In this document: positions 7,373 to 16,318 of the stretch, one piece after another
Position numbering within the stretch: position 1 is the stretch's first letter
Layout of the letters: each line of letters starts with the position of its first letter
NCBI GenBank assembly: GCA_023954655.1
Contig: JAGSHH010000008.1
Span: 1-37,781, forward strand
Reading direction: 5' to 3'
Source: Colwelliaceae bacterium
GTDB taxonomy: Bacteria > Pseudomonadota > Gammaproteobacteria > Enterobacterales > Alteromonadaceae
DNA: 37,781 nt
Translations under genes and position numbers: made by a program
The notes under the pieces: model-generated
What the model saw: only the letters and a program-made list of their open reading frames with translations
Database searches by the model: none
Told to the model about the DNA's origin: nothing

Positions 7373-8373
7373 TCGATTTACGCAGTGATACGGTAACTAA
7401 ACCATGTCAGAACATGCGCGAATTAATGGCAACAACACAAGTTGGCGATGATGTTTATGGAGAAGATCCTACGGTAAATGAATTGGAAATATTTGCTGCT
7501 AATCTACTAAATAAAGATGCCGCGGTATTCTGCCCTTCAGGGACTCAAAGTAACTTAATGGGATTACTTTCTCATTGTGGTCGAGGTGATGAGTATATTG
7601 TAGGTAGCGCTGCTCATACATATTTATATGAAGGTGGTGGTGCAGCTGTTTTAGGTAGTATCCAACCTCAACCTCTAGTTCTTAATGAAAATGCAACTAT
7701 GGATTTAGCAGAATTAGAAAACTCCATAAAGCCAAAAGACGTACATTTCGCAAGAACCAAATTAATATGTTTAGAGAATACCCATGGTGGTCGAAGTTTA
7801 CCAAAAGGTTATACTCAGCAAGTTAAAGCCATTGCTAATCGTCATAATTTAGCCATACATTTAGATGGTGCTAGGTTGTTTAATGCGGTAGTTGACTCGA
7901 AGACTACCGCAGCTGAATTAACCGCTGATTTTGATAGTGTATCTATTTGTTTATCTAAAGGATTAGGCGCCCCTGTTGGTTCATTACTTGTTGGCTCAAA
8001 AGCATTAGTAGAAGAAGCAAGGCATTGGCGTAAAATGTTAGGTGGCGGTATGCGTCAAGCTGGAATTTTAGCTAGTGCTGGTTTGTATGCTCTACAAAAT
8101 AATATCAATAGATTAGAAAAAGACCACAGAAGAGCTGAACTATTAGCGCTAGCTCTAAACAAAATAGACGGAGTTAAGCTGCCATACGGTTCATCATTTA
8201 CCAATATGCTTTATGTAGAAGTAAATCAAGGTATGAAAAAACGTCTTAGTGATCATGCTGCCAAGCGAAATATTTTATTACCCGAAGGCGATAAAATGCG
8301 TTTAGTTACTCATTTAGATATTGACGATAATGATATTCAAACCATTATTGAACTATTTCAACTATCGGCCTAA
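7360..8373 (+). CDS. ltaE: Threonine-aldolase-family enzyme, probable hydroxytrimethyllysine aldolase
   Basis: A 337-residue PLP enzyme that closely follows E. coli low-specificity L-threonine aldolase: RSDTVT at the N-terminus, GDDVYGEDPTVN, PSGTQSN, YIVGSAAHTYLYEGGGAAVL, HLDGARLFNA, and the PLP lysine K200 in SICLSKGLGAPVGS. These enzymes split beta-hydroxy-alpha-amino acids into glycine and an aldehyde. Its start codon lies inside the TMLH-like gene (13-bp overlap) with AAGAGG upstream, so the two are translationally coupled. That makes 3-hydroxy-trimethyllysine the likely physiological substrate, giving glycine and 4-trimethylaminobutyraldehyde. Fungal carnitine synthesis is reported to use a threonine-aldolase-like enzyme for this step. 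Simple threonine cleavage remains an alternative because the family is promiscuous. Confidence 0.88.
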   Translation: MAGVIDLRSDTVTKPCQNMRELMATTQVGDDVYGEDPTVNELEIFAANLLNKDAAVFCPSGTQSNLMGLLSHCGRGDEYIVGSAAHTYLYEGGGAAVLGSIQPQPLVLNENATMDLAELENSIKPKDVHFARTKLICLENTHGGRSLPKGYTQQVKAIANRHNLAIHLDGARLFNAVVDSKTTAAELTADFDSVSICLSKGLGAPVGSLLVGSKALVEEARHWRKMLGGGMRQAGILASAGLYALQNNINRLEKDHRRAELLALALNKIDGVKLPYGSSFTNMLYVEVNQGMKKRLSDHAAKRNILLPEGDKMRLVTHLDIDDNDIQTIIELFQLSA

Positions 8374-8387
8374 TACTAGGACATTTA

Positions 8388-9701
8388 ATGACACAAGAAA
8401 TAAGTTCTCAACCCAACAAAAATCGAGTTATGGGCTTTTGGCGAGTATGGGGACTTGCCGTTGGCTGCTCCATCGGCTCAGGTATTTTTATGATGCCGAC
8501 CCTTTTAGCGCCTTATGGTATGTTAGGATTAAGTAGCTGGTTAGTTGCTGGCGGTGGAACAGTTCTTATCGCTTTAACCTTAGCTAGACTAGCAAGCAGA
8601 ATACCTAAAGTTGGAGGATTGTACGCTTATGCCGATGAAGGTTTAGGCTCTATGGCCGGATTTATCGTTGCTTGGTGTTATTGGATATCTTGTTTAACTG
8701 CCGTTGCTAGTGTTTCTATTGCATTTGTTAGTTACCTTTCAGCTTATTTTCCTGAATTAGGAGAAAATAATAAAATTGGTTTAATTGCCTGTTTAAGTCT
8801 TATTTGGCTAATTACTTTTTTAAATATTCGTTCTGTGAAAGAAAGTAGTACTTTTCAATTAATCACCACATTTTTAAAAATTGTTCCTCTTTTATTAATC
8901 GCATTATTTGGCATTATTAACATGCAACCAGAAATGCTACCTGAATATAATCCAACTGAACTTTCCCCTATTGCGGCAATATCAGCTGCGACAATGTTAG
9001 TTATGTGGTCTTTTTTAGGTATAGAAAGCGCAACAGTTCCAGCCGATAATGTGATTGAGCCTGAAAAAACGATTCCAAGAGCTATCATCGCTTCAGTATT
9101 AACCATATTAGCATTGTATATATTGGTAAGTTTAGCAGTAAGCTTAACTGTTCCGACGAGTGAATTACAAAATTCAACAGCTCCATTTAAGTTAGCCGCC
9201 GAACGAATAATGGGGCCTATAGGAGCAATAATTGTGACACTCGGAGCTTTATTATCAACAATAGGTTCACTTAATGCCAACACATTATTGTGTGGTCAAA
9301 TGCCTTTTGCTATAGCAAAAAACGGACTATTTCCTGCGCCATTTAAACGCTTATCAAAAAATGGTACGCCCACATTTGGTTTACTAGTTTCAGGGACTAT
9401 TGTTTCAATACTGTTAGTGATGAATTACACCAAAGGCTTAGTTGGTGCATTTACTTTTTTAGTGATGATGGCTACTTTAGCGACTTTAATGGCTTATACA
9501 TTATGTGCAGTTTCAGAGTTTTATTTTTTGAAACAGGATAAAAGCTCTAGTGCTAAAACTCGCGCTATTATTCTTGGTTTAGGAACTTTTGTTTATAGCC
9601 TTTTTTGTATTTGGGGCGCAGGTCAAGAAATTGTATTTTATTCTTTCTTTTTAATATTGTTAGGTTTACCCATATACGTATTGCAAAGAAAAATAGTATG
9701 A
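8388..9701 (+). CDS. APC-superfamily amino acid permease
   Basis: A 437-residue inner-membrane transporter with about twelve hydrophobic segments. The first helix carries the APC substrate-binding signature GSGIFMMP (residues about 26-33), followed by a loop with RLASRIPKVGGLYAYADEGLG, as in the arginine/agmatine and basic amino acid branch (AdiC/PotE/YjeM type). It begins 14 bases after the aldolase stop codon and is certainly in the same operon. Its place between the aldolase and dehydrogenase genes suggests import of the pathway substrate, probably the cationic amino acid trimethyllysine, although export or exchange of gamma-butyrobetaine cannot be excluded. It is not a BCCT carrier, the family usually associated with betaine and carnitine uptake. 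Confidence 0.85.
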   Translation: MTQEISSQPNKNRVMGFWRVWGLAVGCSIGSGIFMMPTLLAPYGMLGLSSWLVAGGGTVLIALTLARLASRIPKVGGLYAYADEGLGSMAGFIVAWCYWISCLTAVASVSIAFVSYLSAYFPELGENNKIGLIACLSLIWLITFLNIRSVKESSTFQLITTFLKIVPLLLIALFGIINMQPEMLPEYNPTELSPIAAISAATMLVMWSFLGIESATVPADNVIEPEKTIPRAIIASVLTILALYILVSLAVSLTVPTSELQNSTAPFKLAAERIMGPIGAIIVTLGALLSTIGSLNANTLLCGQMPFAIAKNGLFPAPFKRLSKNGTPTFGLLVSGTIVSILLVMNYTKGLVGAFTFLVMMATLATLMAYTLCAVSEFYFLKQDKSSSAKTRAIILGLGTFVYSLFCIWGAGQEIVFYSFFLILLGLPIYVLQRKIV

Positions 9702-9768
9702 ATATAAAGGTCTGCAATATTTATTAACCAGAAACCTTAACAAAAACATCTTTTATAGTGAAAAACTT

Positions 9769-11190
9769 ATGTACACATCACAGCACTTGTTTATAAATGG
9801 CGAATGGCAAAAGTCCTCAAATAATAATGAAACTATTGATGTCTTTAACCCTGCAAATGGTGAATTAGTAACAACCTCAGCTAGTGCAAACGAAGACGAT
9901 GTTAATAATGCTATTACCGCCGCAAAGAACGCGTTTACAAGTTGGTCTGCTACTAGTGCAAAGCAACGGACAAAATGGATACATACCATAGCTGATGAAA
10001 TGCAAAACCGACTTGAAGACTTAACTAAAGCCATCTCCTTGACTATGGGGTGTCCATACAAGTTAACAAAGATAATTCAAGTGCAAGGTTGTATTGATGC
10101 TTTCCGTGAATTTGCTGAAATGACAAATTTTGTAGAAAAAACCCAACAAATAGATAATGTTACTAAATACCATGTTCCAGTGGGTGTATGCGTATTGATA
10201 AATCCATGGAATTATCCTCTTTCACAATTAGTTGGCAAATTAGGCCCCGCAATGGCTACAGGTTGTACTGTTGTAGTTAAACCTTCTGAGCAAACACCTC
10301 TGCAAGATTTGATCATGGCAGAGATTTTTGAAAAAGTGGGTGCTCCGAAAGGTATATTTAATGTTGTAACAGGTCACGGTTCTAAAATTGGTAGTCACTT
10401 ATGTTCACATTCAGATGTTGATATGGTGTCATTTACCGGCTCAACTAATGCAGGAATAAAAGTAGCACAAGTTGCTGCGACTACTGTTAAAAGGGTTTGC
10501 CAAGAACTAGGTGGAAAATCTCCTTATATTATTACTGAAAAGGCTGACCTTAATGATGCTGTTAAATATGGCGTTAAAGACGTTATGCTCAATTCAGGTC
10601 AAACATGCAGTGCATTAACACGCATGCTAGTGCCGGCAAATAAATACCAGCAAGCCATCGAGTTAGCCAAAACCATTGCAGAGGCAAATATTGTGGGCGA
10701 TCCAGCGAATCCACAAACCACAATGGGACCATTAAGCTCTAAATTGCAACAACAAAGAGTCGTCGATTATATAAAACTAGGTATTGACGAAGGTGCAACA
10801 TTAATCACGGGTGGTTTTGAATTGCCAGAAGAACTACAACAAGGCGCTTATGTCATGCCAACTATCTTTGCAGATGTTACAAATGATATGAGAATAGCTA
10901 AAGAAGAAATTTTTGGCCCTGTACTTTGTATTATTCCATATAAAAATGAAGATGAAGCGATCGAAATAGCTAATCAAACTGTTTATGGCTTATCTTCTGC
11001 AGTTTATGATGAAAATACAAAATCTGCTCTAAAGATTGCTAAAAGAATTCGTGCAGGACAATGTTATTTACAAGGTTCTTATTTCACAACTAAAGCTCCT
11101 TTTGGCGGCTTTAAGCAGTCAGGAAATGGCCGTGAGTGGGGTCAAGAAAGCCTAAATGAGTTTGTTGAGATTCAATCAATAATCGCCTGA
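9769..11190 (+). CDS. Aldehyde dehydrogenase, probable 4-trimethylaminobutyraldehyde dehydrogenase
   Basis: A 473-residue NAD(P)-dependent aldehyde dehydrogenase with the full catalytic set: N148 in NPWNYP, K171 in KPSEQTP, SFTGST (about 221-226), general base E246 in CQELGGK, nucleophile C280 in GQTC, and EIFGPVL near residue 378. The C-terminal APFGGFKQSGNGRE is standard. It is the last gene of the operon, 67 bases after the permease, and is followed by a strong terminator. In this context it would oxidise 4-trimethylaminobutyraldehyde to gamma-butyrobetaine, the ALDH9 step of carnitine synthesis. ALDH substrate range cannot be read reliably from sequence, so this rests on neighbours. The ATG has no strong ribosome-binding site. 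Confidence 0.88.
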   Translation: MYTSQHLFINGEWQKSSNNNETIDVFNPANGELVTTSASANEDDVNNAITAAKNAFTSWSATSAKQRTKWIHTIADEMQNRLEDLTKAISLTMGCPYKLTKIIQVQGCIDAFREFAEMTNFVEKTQQIDNVTKYHVPVGVCVLINPWNYPLSQLVGKLGPAMATGCTVVVKPSEQTPLQDLIMAEIFEKVGAPKGIFNVVTGHGSKIGSHLCSHSDVDMVSFTGSTNAGIKVAQVAATTVKRVCQELGGKSPYIITEKADLNDAVKYGVKDVMLNSGQTCSALTRMLVPANKYQQAIELAKTIAEANIVGDPANPQTTMGPLSSKLQQQRVVDYIKLGIDEGATLITGGFELPEELQQGAYVMPTIFADVTNDMRIAKEEIFGPVLCIIPYKNEDEAIEIANQTVYGLSSAVYDENTKSALKIAKRIRAGQCYLQGSYFTTKAPFGGFKQSGNGREWGQESLNEFVEIQSIIA

Positions 11191-11213
11191 AGGAAAAGAT
11201 AACCTCAAAAATT

Positions 11214-11243
11214 AAAAAGGCAGTAATTACTTACTGCCTTTTT
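11214..11243. terminator. Bidirectional intrinsic terminator between the TML operon and thrC
   Basis: AAAAAGGCAGTAA (11214-11226) and TTACTGCCTTTTT (11231-11243) form a perfect 13-bp stem with a TTAC loop. It ends in a T-run on the plus strand and, symmetrically, on the minus strand. It separates the convergent aldehyde dehydrogenase and thrC genes. Confidence 0.93.
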
Positions 11244-11275
11244 TAGAGATTACGGTAGGTGATCTATTAGCTCAC

Positions 11276-12568
11276 TTACGCTTTTTCCAACAAATATTTA
11301 CGTAAAACAGTAAAATCGTTATTTTGGTCAACAGAAAGGATTGTCTCTGTTGCACACTCAGCTAATTCTTTTGGCAAACCTATTGGCTGACCTAATGTGC
11401 TTTCGACAACTTCTTTAAACTTAGCGGGATGAGCAGTACCCAAAAAGACCCCAAACTCTTCATCTGAAGCATTATATTGTAATGCTTTATAAGCAACAGC
11501 TGCATGCGGTTCACTAATATAGCCTAGTTTAGCAAGTGCAATCATCGTCATTTGAGTTTGTTCTTCATCTATAGAAACAGAGCTCACGCAATCTTTATCA
11601 ACAATGCCAGATTTAAGCATATGTTCTACACGTGGCCAATTATTAGGGTTGCTAACATCCATAGCATTAGACATAGTTGCAACAGTTTGATTTGGTGACC
11701 ACTCGCCCGTTTGTAAATAACGAGGAACGGTATCATTTGCATTTGTTGCAGCAATAAAACGTTTAATAGGTAATCCCATAGCTTTAGCAAATAGCCCTGC
11801 CGTTAAATTACCAAAATTACCACTGGGCACTGAGAAGACAATATTGTCTAATGCCGCTTTACCTTGTTGGCGATATAACTGAGCAACCGCTTCAAAGTAA
11901 TAACAAATTTGCGCTAGTAAACGACTAATATTAATTGAATTAGCAGAGTTTAAACCAATAGTATCTTTTAATTCTTGATCATCGAAAGATTGTTTTACTA
12001 ATGCTTGGCAATCGTCAAAATCGCCATCAATAGCAATTGTTTCAATATTTCCACCCAGTGTAGTAAACATTTTTTCTTGTAATAAACTAATTTTTCCTTT
12101 CGGATACATGATCACAACACGAATATTTTCAATACCGTGAAAAGCATGAGCAACTGCAGCTCCTGTATCACCTGAAGTAGCCGTTAAAATAGTTACCATT
12201 TTATCACCACTAAACGCTTGTAAACAACGAGCCATAAAGCGGGCACCAAAATCTTTAAAAGCTAAAGTTGGGCCATGAAACAATTCAAGGATTGCTCTCT
12301 TTTCATTAATGGGTTGAATTTGAGCCGGAAAATTAAACGCATCGGTGACAATTTCAGTTAACTGAGCTTTTGTTAAATCTTCACTAACAAACGAGTGCAG
12401 CACTTCAACACTGCGTTCAACCATAGGTAAGGCAAGCAGCTTTTCAATATTTTCAAATTGAGGAATAGTTTCTGGAAAAAATAGCCCCTGATTTCGCCCT
12501 AAACCTTGCTTCACTGCGCCGGAAAAACTTACTTGTTCTTCGTTTTCTTTTAAATTATAAAATTTCAC
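11276..12568 (-). CDS. thrC: Threonine synthase
   Basis: Converts O-phosphohomoserine to L-threonine, the last step of the pathway. The 430-residue protein starts with MKFYNLK like the E. coli enzyme. It holds the PLP lysine K105 in GPTLAFKDFGARF, the TATSGDTGAAVAHAF phosphate-binding segment, and VPSGNFGN near residue 240. It is the third structural gene of thrABC, 48 bases after thrB, with GGAAG upstream of the ATG, and it ends at the shared terminator. Confidence 0.97.
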   Translation of the reverse strand: MKFYNLKENEEQVSFSGAVKQGLGRNQGLFFPETIPQFENIEKLLALPMVERSVEVLHSFVSEDLTKAQLTEIVTDAFNFPAQIQPINEKRAILELFHGPTLAFKDFGARFMARCLQAFSGDKMVTILTATSGDTGAAVAHAFHGIENIRVVIMYPKGKISLLQEKMFTTLGGNIETIAIDGDFDDCQALVKQSFDDQELKDTIGLNSANSINISRLLAQICYYFEAVAQLYRQQGKAALDNIVFSVPSGNFGNLTAGLFAKAMGLPIKRFIAATNANDTVPRYLQTGEWSPNQTVATMSNAMDVSNPNNWPRVEHMLKSGIVDKDCVSSVSIDEEQTQMTMIALAKLGYISEPHAAVAYKALQYNASDEEFGVFLGTAHPAKFKEVVESTLGQPIGLPKELAECATETILSVDQNNDFTVLRKYLLEKA

Positions 12569-12616
12569 TTTTTACTTCCTACTAAAACTTAAATGACATA
12601 TCAATTAATCTCAATA

Positions 12617-13606
12617 TTATTGAGGTAACTGACAAGCACCTTGATTGTCTGCTTGGCATACGTGAACAAAACCTTCACATATACCTGAATTTAATGTCTG
12701 TAAATAATGTTCTGCTAACCATTGAGCAAAATTATTCGCTTTATCTTTATCGTCTGTTACACAAAACAATGTAGGTCCTGAACCAGAAATTCCTACAGCT
12801 AAACAACCTTGTGAAGATAAGTAATCGCAAGCACTTTCAAAACCGGGTAATAAATGTTTACGATAGGGTTGTGCAACAATATCCGTCATAACAGAAAAGG
12901 CTTGCTGTTTATCTTGACGGTGACATGCATCAACAAATGTTGCTAAATTTTGTCCAAAAGTTATCAATTGACTGCGTGAGTAATTATCAGGCAAAACGTC
13001 ACGTGCCGCTTTGGTTGAAACTTCTATTCCAGGATATGCCATAACAAAATAGCAATCATCAAATGACGGTAATGTTCTTGCGATTACATCCTTGTTGGGT
13101 ACCATTAATTGCATACCTCCAAAATAACATGGAGCAACATTATCGTAATGTAAACTTCCGCTGATTTGAGCTTCCATTTGGCCCATCATTACTAGCATTT
13201 TTTCTTTGCTAAAGCTAAAACCATTATTTTTTGAATAATAACAGTTAAGTGCTTCAAGTGCCGCTACTACAGAACAAGCGCTTGATCCTAAACCACTTCC
13301 TACAGGCATTTTTTTTTCTAAAGTTAATTTTACTGGACTAGCAACTATTCCAGCATCAATTAAGGCGTTATTAAATAGCTGTAAGCAATGCCAAACGATA
13401 TTATCAGTAGGATCACCCGGTAGTTTTTTAGCAAACTCGCCTCGTACATCTAGATAGTTTTCATTGTTTGCTTCAACCGAGACTACATCACCCAATAATG
13501 TGCCATCAATGGGTTTAACTGCTAAACCTAAAACGTCAAAACCAACATTGACATTACCAATCGAAGCAGGAGCAAATACAGAAACTTTTTGGTCATCATT
13601 AGACAT
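12617..13606 (-). CDS. thrB: Homoserine kinase
   Basis: Phosphorylates homoserine at the O position. It is a 329-residue GHMP kinase with the N-terminal VFAPASIGNVNVGFDVLG, the ATP-binding loop PVGSGLGSSAC at residues about 101-111, and the C-terminal GISGSGPTLF. The start at 13606 is chosen because its ATG overlaps the thrA stop codon by one base (TAATG), implying translational reinitiation; an in-frame ATG at 13624 would add six residues inside thrA. It is about 20 residues longer than E. coli ThrB. Confidence 0.96.
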   Translation of the reverse strand: MSNDDQKVSVFAPASIGNVNVGFDVLGLAVKPIDGTLLGDVVSVEANNENYLDVRGEFAKKLPGDPTDNIVWHCLQLFNNALIDAGIVASPVKLTLEKKMPVGSGLGSSACSVVAALEALNCYYSKNNGFSFSKEKMLVMMGQMEAQISGSLHYDNVAPCYFGGMQLMVPNKDVIARTLPSFDDCYFVMAYPGIEVSTKAARDVLPDNYSRSQLITFGQNLATFVDACHRQDKQQAFSVMTDIVAQPYRKHLLPGFESACDYLSSQGCLAVGISGSGPTLFCVTDDKDKANNFAQWLAEHYLQTLNSGICEGFVHVCQADNQGACQLPQ

Positions 13607-16074
13607 TAGTGTTGTTGCTCCCATGCAAGTGTTCTTAATAAGTCACCAAAAACACCTGCTGCAGTTACAGCTGCACCTGCGCCATATCCACGTAAAACAA
13701 ATGGTAGTGGTTGATAATAACGGCTATGAATTGCTAATGCATTTTCACCATCTTTAATACTATGTAAGGGGTGTTCTTGACCTACGGCTTCAATTGAAAC
13801 TTGGCATTTCCCATCAATAATATTGCCTATGTAACGTAAAACTTTTCCTTCAGTTTTTGCGTCTGCAATTCTTTTTGCAAACGGTCCATCTAAGGTTTTA
13901 AGATTTTTCATAAAAGTAGCAACATCACCACTATCATCAAAGTCTTTTGATAAAACGGAATCAACTTTTATATCAGAAATTTCCAACTGCATGCCCGCCT
14001 CTCGAGCCATAATAAGTAGCTTACGAGCCACATCCATTCCACTTAAGTCATCACGAGGATCTGGTTCAGTAAAGCCATTTTCTTTTGCTATAGCAGTCGC
14101 TTCAGATAACGTCATACCTTCTTCTAATTTTCCAAAGATATAAGATAATGAACCTGATAATACTCCTTCAAACTGTTGCAATTCATCGCCAGCTTTTATC
14201 AAGCTTTGTAAAGTGTCTATAACAGGTAAACCAGCGCCTACTGTTGTTTCATATAAGAAACGGCGATTAGTTTTTTGAGCTGCACTTCGAAGTGCCTGAT
14301 AGTACTCCCAAGAATCAGTATTCGCTTTTTTGTTTGGTGTAACAACATGAAAACCTTCTTCTAAGAAATCAACATAGCTCATTGCTAATGACTCATTAGA
14401 AGTTGAATCAACTAGTACAGGGTTAATTAAATGATTTTCACGAACAAACTCTTTAATATTTTCAGCGGTAACGGGCACAGGAACATTACTTGAATCAAGA
14501 GAAATTAGTGGTTGCCAGTTATCTAAATCAATACCATTTTTTTCAAAAACCATACCTTTACTATTAGCTAATCCATAAACTTTAACAGAGATATTTTGTT
14601 CTCTAAGCTTAGGCTGCTGACGAGATATTTGAGCAATAAGTTCACTACCGACAACTCCACAACCTACTAAAAATACATCAATAGTTGGTTTATGAGAAAA
14701 GAAGTTTTGATGGCTCACTTTCATCGCATCTGTACATTTACGTTTTTCAATCACTACCGAAATACTTCGTTCAGAAGAATCCTGTGCTATTGCAACAACA
14801 TTTACTCGCGCTTGAGATAATGAGCTAAAGAACTTAGCCGCTACACCTTGTTGATGATGCATACCATCACCAACCAAAGAAACAATTGATAAGTCATTTT
14901 TAAGCGCAAGAGGTTCGAGTAATCCATTTAATAACTCTAATTCAAATTCTTGCTTTAAACTTTCCTCAGCTAATTGAGCATCAGCTGAATGAATACAAAA
15001 ACTAATACAATACTCACTTGACGATTGGCTAATCAAAACAATAGAAATGTTGTCACGGCTCATTGTTGCAAAAACACGACTAGCCATACCAACCATGCCT
15101 TTCATACCTGGTCCTGAAACATTAACCATAGTTAAATCATCAAGATTTGAAATTGCTTTTACTTGTTTTTTCTGATCATTTTCATTAGCAATTAAAGTGC
15201 CTGGAGCTTCAGGGTTACCTGTATTTTTAATTAAACATGGAATATGATATTGCGCGATAGGGCCAATTGTTTTGGGGTGAAGGACACTAGCACCAAAATA
15301 AGATAACTCCATTGCCTCTTGATAGGAGAGGTAATCTAATAAACTTGCTTCTTTGATTAATCGCGGATCAGCATTATAAACACCGTCAACATCAGTCCAA
15401 ATTTCACAACACTCAGCTTGAGTACAAACGGCAAGAACAGCTGCTGAATAATCAGAACCATTTCGACCTAAAGTTGTGACATTTCCCTGGCTGTCAACTC
15501 CAATAAATCCTGGCATTAATGAAACAGTATTGAGGTTTTCATATTGAAATTGAAATTTATCTTTACATAACACTAAATCAGCTAAAGCATTTAATGAAAC
15601 GTCATTCGTTCTAAGAAATTTTTCAGGTTCAAGTAATGAAACTTCAATATCACTAGTACGTAATACTGAATCCAATATCGCTACACTCATACGCTCACCA
15701 ATACTGATAATAATGGCTCGAATATGATCAGGACAATAAGACAACATCGTTGCCCCTTGTAAGTATCGACTTAATTGATGCTCCCAATTTGCCAACATTT
15801 GTTCCGCATGTTTAACATCAAAATTTGATAATGTTGCAGATAAGTCTTCAATAATAGAGTTAATAGCATGACTGAAGTGTTGAAGATCTTTTTGTAATTT
15901 TATTTCATCCGAAATATTTTCCGCCATTGCTACCAAGTGATTAGTAACACCTTGTGGAGCAGAAACAACTACAGAAAGGGCTGTTGACGAACTTTGACTT
16001 TTGATGATATTAGCAACTTGAATAAAACGTTCCGCTGATGCCAACGACGAACCACCAAACTTTAACACACGCAT
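13606..16074 (-). CDS. thrA: Bifunctional aspartokinase I / homoserine dehydrogenase I
   Basis: Catalyses both the first and third committed steps from aspartate to threonine. The protein is 822 residues, almost the same as E. coli ThrA. The aspartokinase domain opens with [13 protein letters not shown] and contains [12 protein letters not shown]. Paired ACT domains (about residues 310-460) should bind threonine for feedback inhibition. The homoserine dehydrogenase part begins at the NAD(P)-binding [14 protein letters not shown] (about 463-476) and includes [12 protein letters not shown] and [16 protein letters not shown]. The start at 16074 is fixed by AGAGGAAG immediately upstream and by homology; an extension to 16119 would enter the attenuator. 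Expression should be controlled by the upstream leader peptide. Confidence 0.97.
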   Translation of the reverse strand: MRVLKFGGSSLASAERFIQVANIIKSQSSSTALSVVVSAPQGVTNHLVAMAENISDEIKLQKDLQHFSHAINSIIEDLSATLSNFDVKHAEQMLANWEHQLSRYLQGATMLSYCPDHIRAIIISIGERMSVAILDSVLRTSDIEVSLLEPEKFLRTNDVSLNALADLVLCKDKFQFQYENLNTVSLMPGFIGVDSQGNVTTLGRNGSDYSAAVLAVCTQAECCEIWTDVDGVYNADPRLIKEASLLDYLSYQEAMELSYFGASVLHPKTIGPIAQYHIPCLIKNTGNPEAPGTLIANENDQKKQVKAISNLDDLTMVNVSGPGMKGMVGMASRVFATMSRDNISIVLISQSSSEYCISFCIHSADAQLAEESLKQEFELELLNGLLEPLALKNDLSIVSLVGDGMHHQQGVAAKFFSSLSQARVNVVAIAQDSSERSISVVIEKRKCTDAMKVSHQNFFSHKPTIDVFLVGCGVVGSELIAQISRQQPKLREQNISVKVYGLANSKGMVFEKNGIDLDNWQPLISLDSSNVPVPVTAENIKEFVRENHLINPVLVDSTSNESLAMSYVDFLEEGFHVVTPNKKANTDSWEYYQALRSAAQKTNRRFLYETTVGAGLPVIDTLQSLIKAGDELQQFEGVLSGSLSYIFGKLEEGMTLSEATAIAKENGFTEPDPRDDLSGMDVARKLLIMAREAGMQLEISDIKVDSVLSKDFDDSGDVATFMKNLKTLDGPFAKRIADAKTEGKVLRYIGNIIDGKCQVSIEAVGQEHPLHSIKDGENALAIHSRYYQPLPFVLRGYGAGAAVTAAGVFGDLLRTLAWEQQH

Positions 16075-16096
16075 TTTTACTTCCTCTAAAAACGAA

Positions 16097-16126
16097 AAAA
16101 GCCCGTAACCTATGGTCACGGGCTTT
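16097..16126 (-). terminator. thr operon attenuator (terminator hairpin)
   Basis: Read on the minus strand, GCCCGTGACC and GGTTACGGGC form a 10-bp stem (one G-U pair, three-base loop). The stem can be extended by A-U pairs and is followed by a U-run. It lies between the leader-peptide stop codon and the thrA ribosome-binding site, exactly where an attenuation terminator belongs. Confidence 0.92.
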
Positions 16127-16149
16127 GATAAAATACTTTCTTTTACACG

Positions 16150-16218
16150 TTAGCCAATGACCGCCATCCCGATGAGGGTGGTCGTAATAATAATGGTATG
16201 GCGTGTAATATTTTTCAT
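16150..16218 (-). CDS. thrL: thr operon leader peptide
   Basis: A 22-codon ORF upstream of thrA beginning MKNITRHT and continuing with III, then TTT, and ending MAVIG. It has five threonine and six isoleucine codons, the same amino acids that E. coli ThrL uses to sense charged tRNA. Within it, 16159-16183 can fold into a hairpin (GACCGCC pairing with GGTGGTC allowing G-U), a candidate pause/1:2 structure, and the 16097-16126 terminator follows. Ribosome stalling at these codons would prevent termination and allow thrABC expression. The ATG lacks a clear ribosome-binding site. Confidence 0.9.
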   Translation of the reverse strand: MKNITRHTIIITTTLIGMAVIG

Positions 16219-16224
16219 GGCACT

Positions 16225-16253
16225 AAAATGCACTAAATGTAAATTTCTGTCAA
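16225..16253 (-). promoter_or_regulatory. Candidate thr operon promoter
   Basis: On the minus strand, a perfect TTGACA (16253-16248) is followed 17 bases later by CATTTT or, at 18, ATTTTA. This would start transcription at or just before the thrL ATG, giving a nearly leaderless message. The -10 is weak, and a promoter further upstream in the AT-rich 16260-16318 stretch is also possible. Confidence 0.4.
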
Positions 16254-16318
16254 TAACTTTCTATGAATAAAATTAGATGTTTTATGAATAAATGCTAATA
16301 AAATCGTATAAATATTTA

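Noticed and set aside
8855-9283. 142-codon minus-strand ORF inside the permease gene
   Set aside because: Antisense shadow of a well-supported 12-helix transporter; composition simply mirrors the opposite strand.
9753-10061. 102-codon minus-strand ORF over the start of the aldehyde dehydrogenase
   Set aside because: Antisense shadow; no start signal or domain.
7360-11190. Reading the cluster as plain threonine catabolism (aldolase, acetaldehyde dehydrogenase, threonine permease) beside the thr operon
   Set aside because: It does not account for the coupled TMLH-like dioxygenase at the head of the operon. It remains a fallback if the dioxygenase assignment fails.
13464-13757. 97-codon plus-strand ORF across the thrB/thrA junction
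   Set aside because: Antisense to two confidently assigned genes with a translational-coupling overlap.
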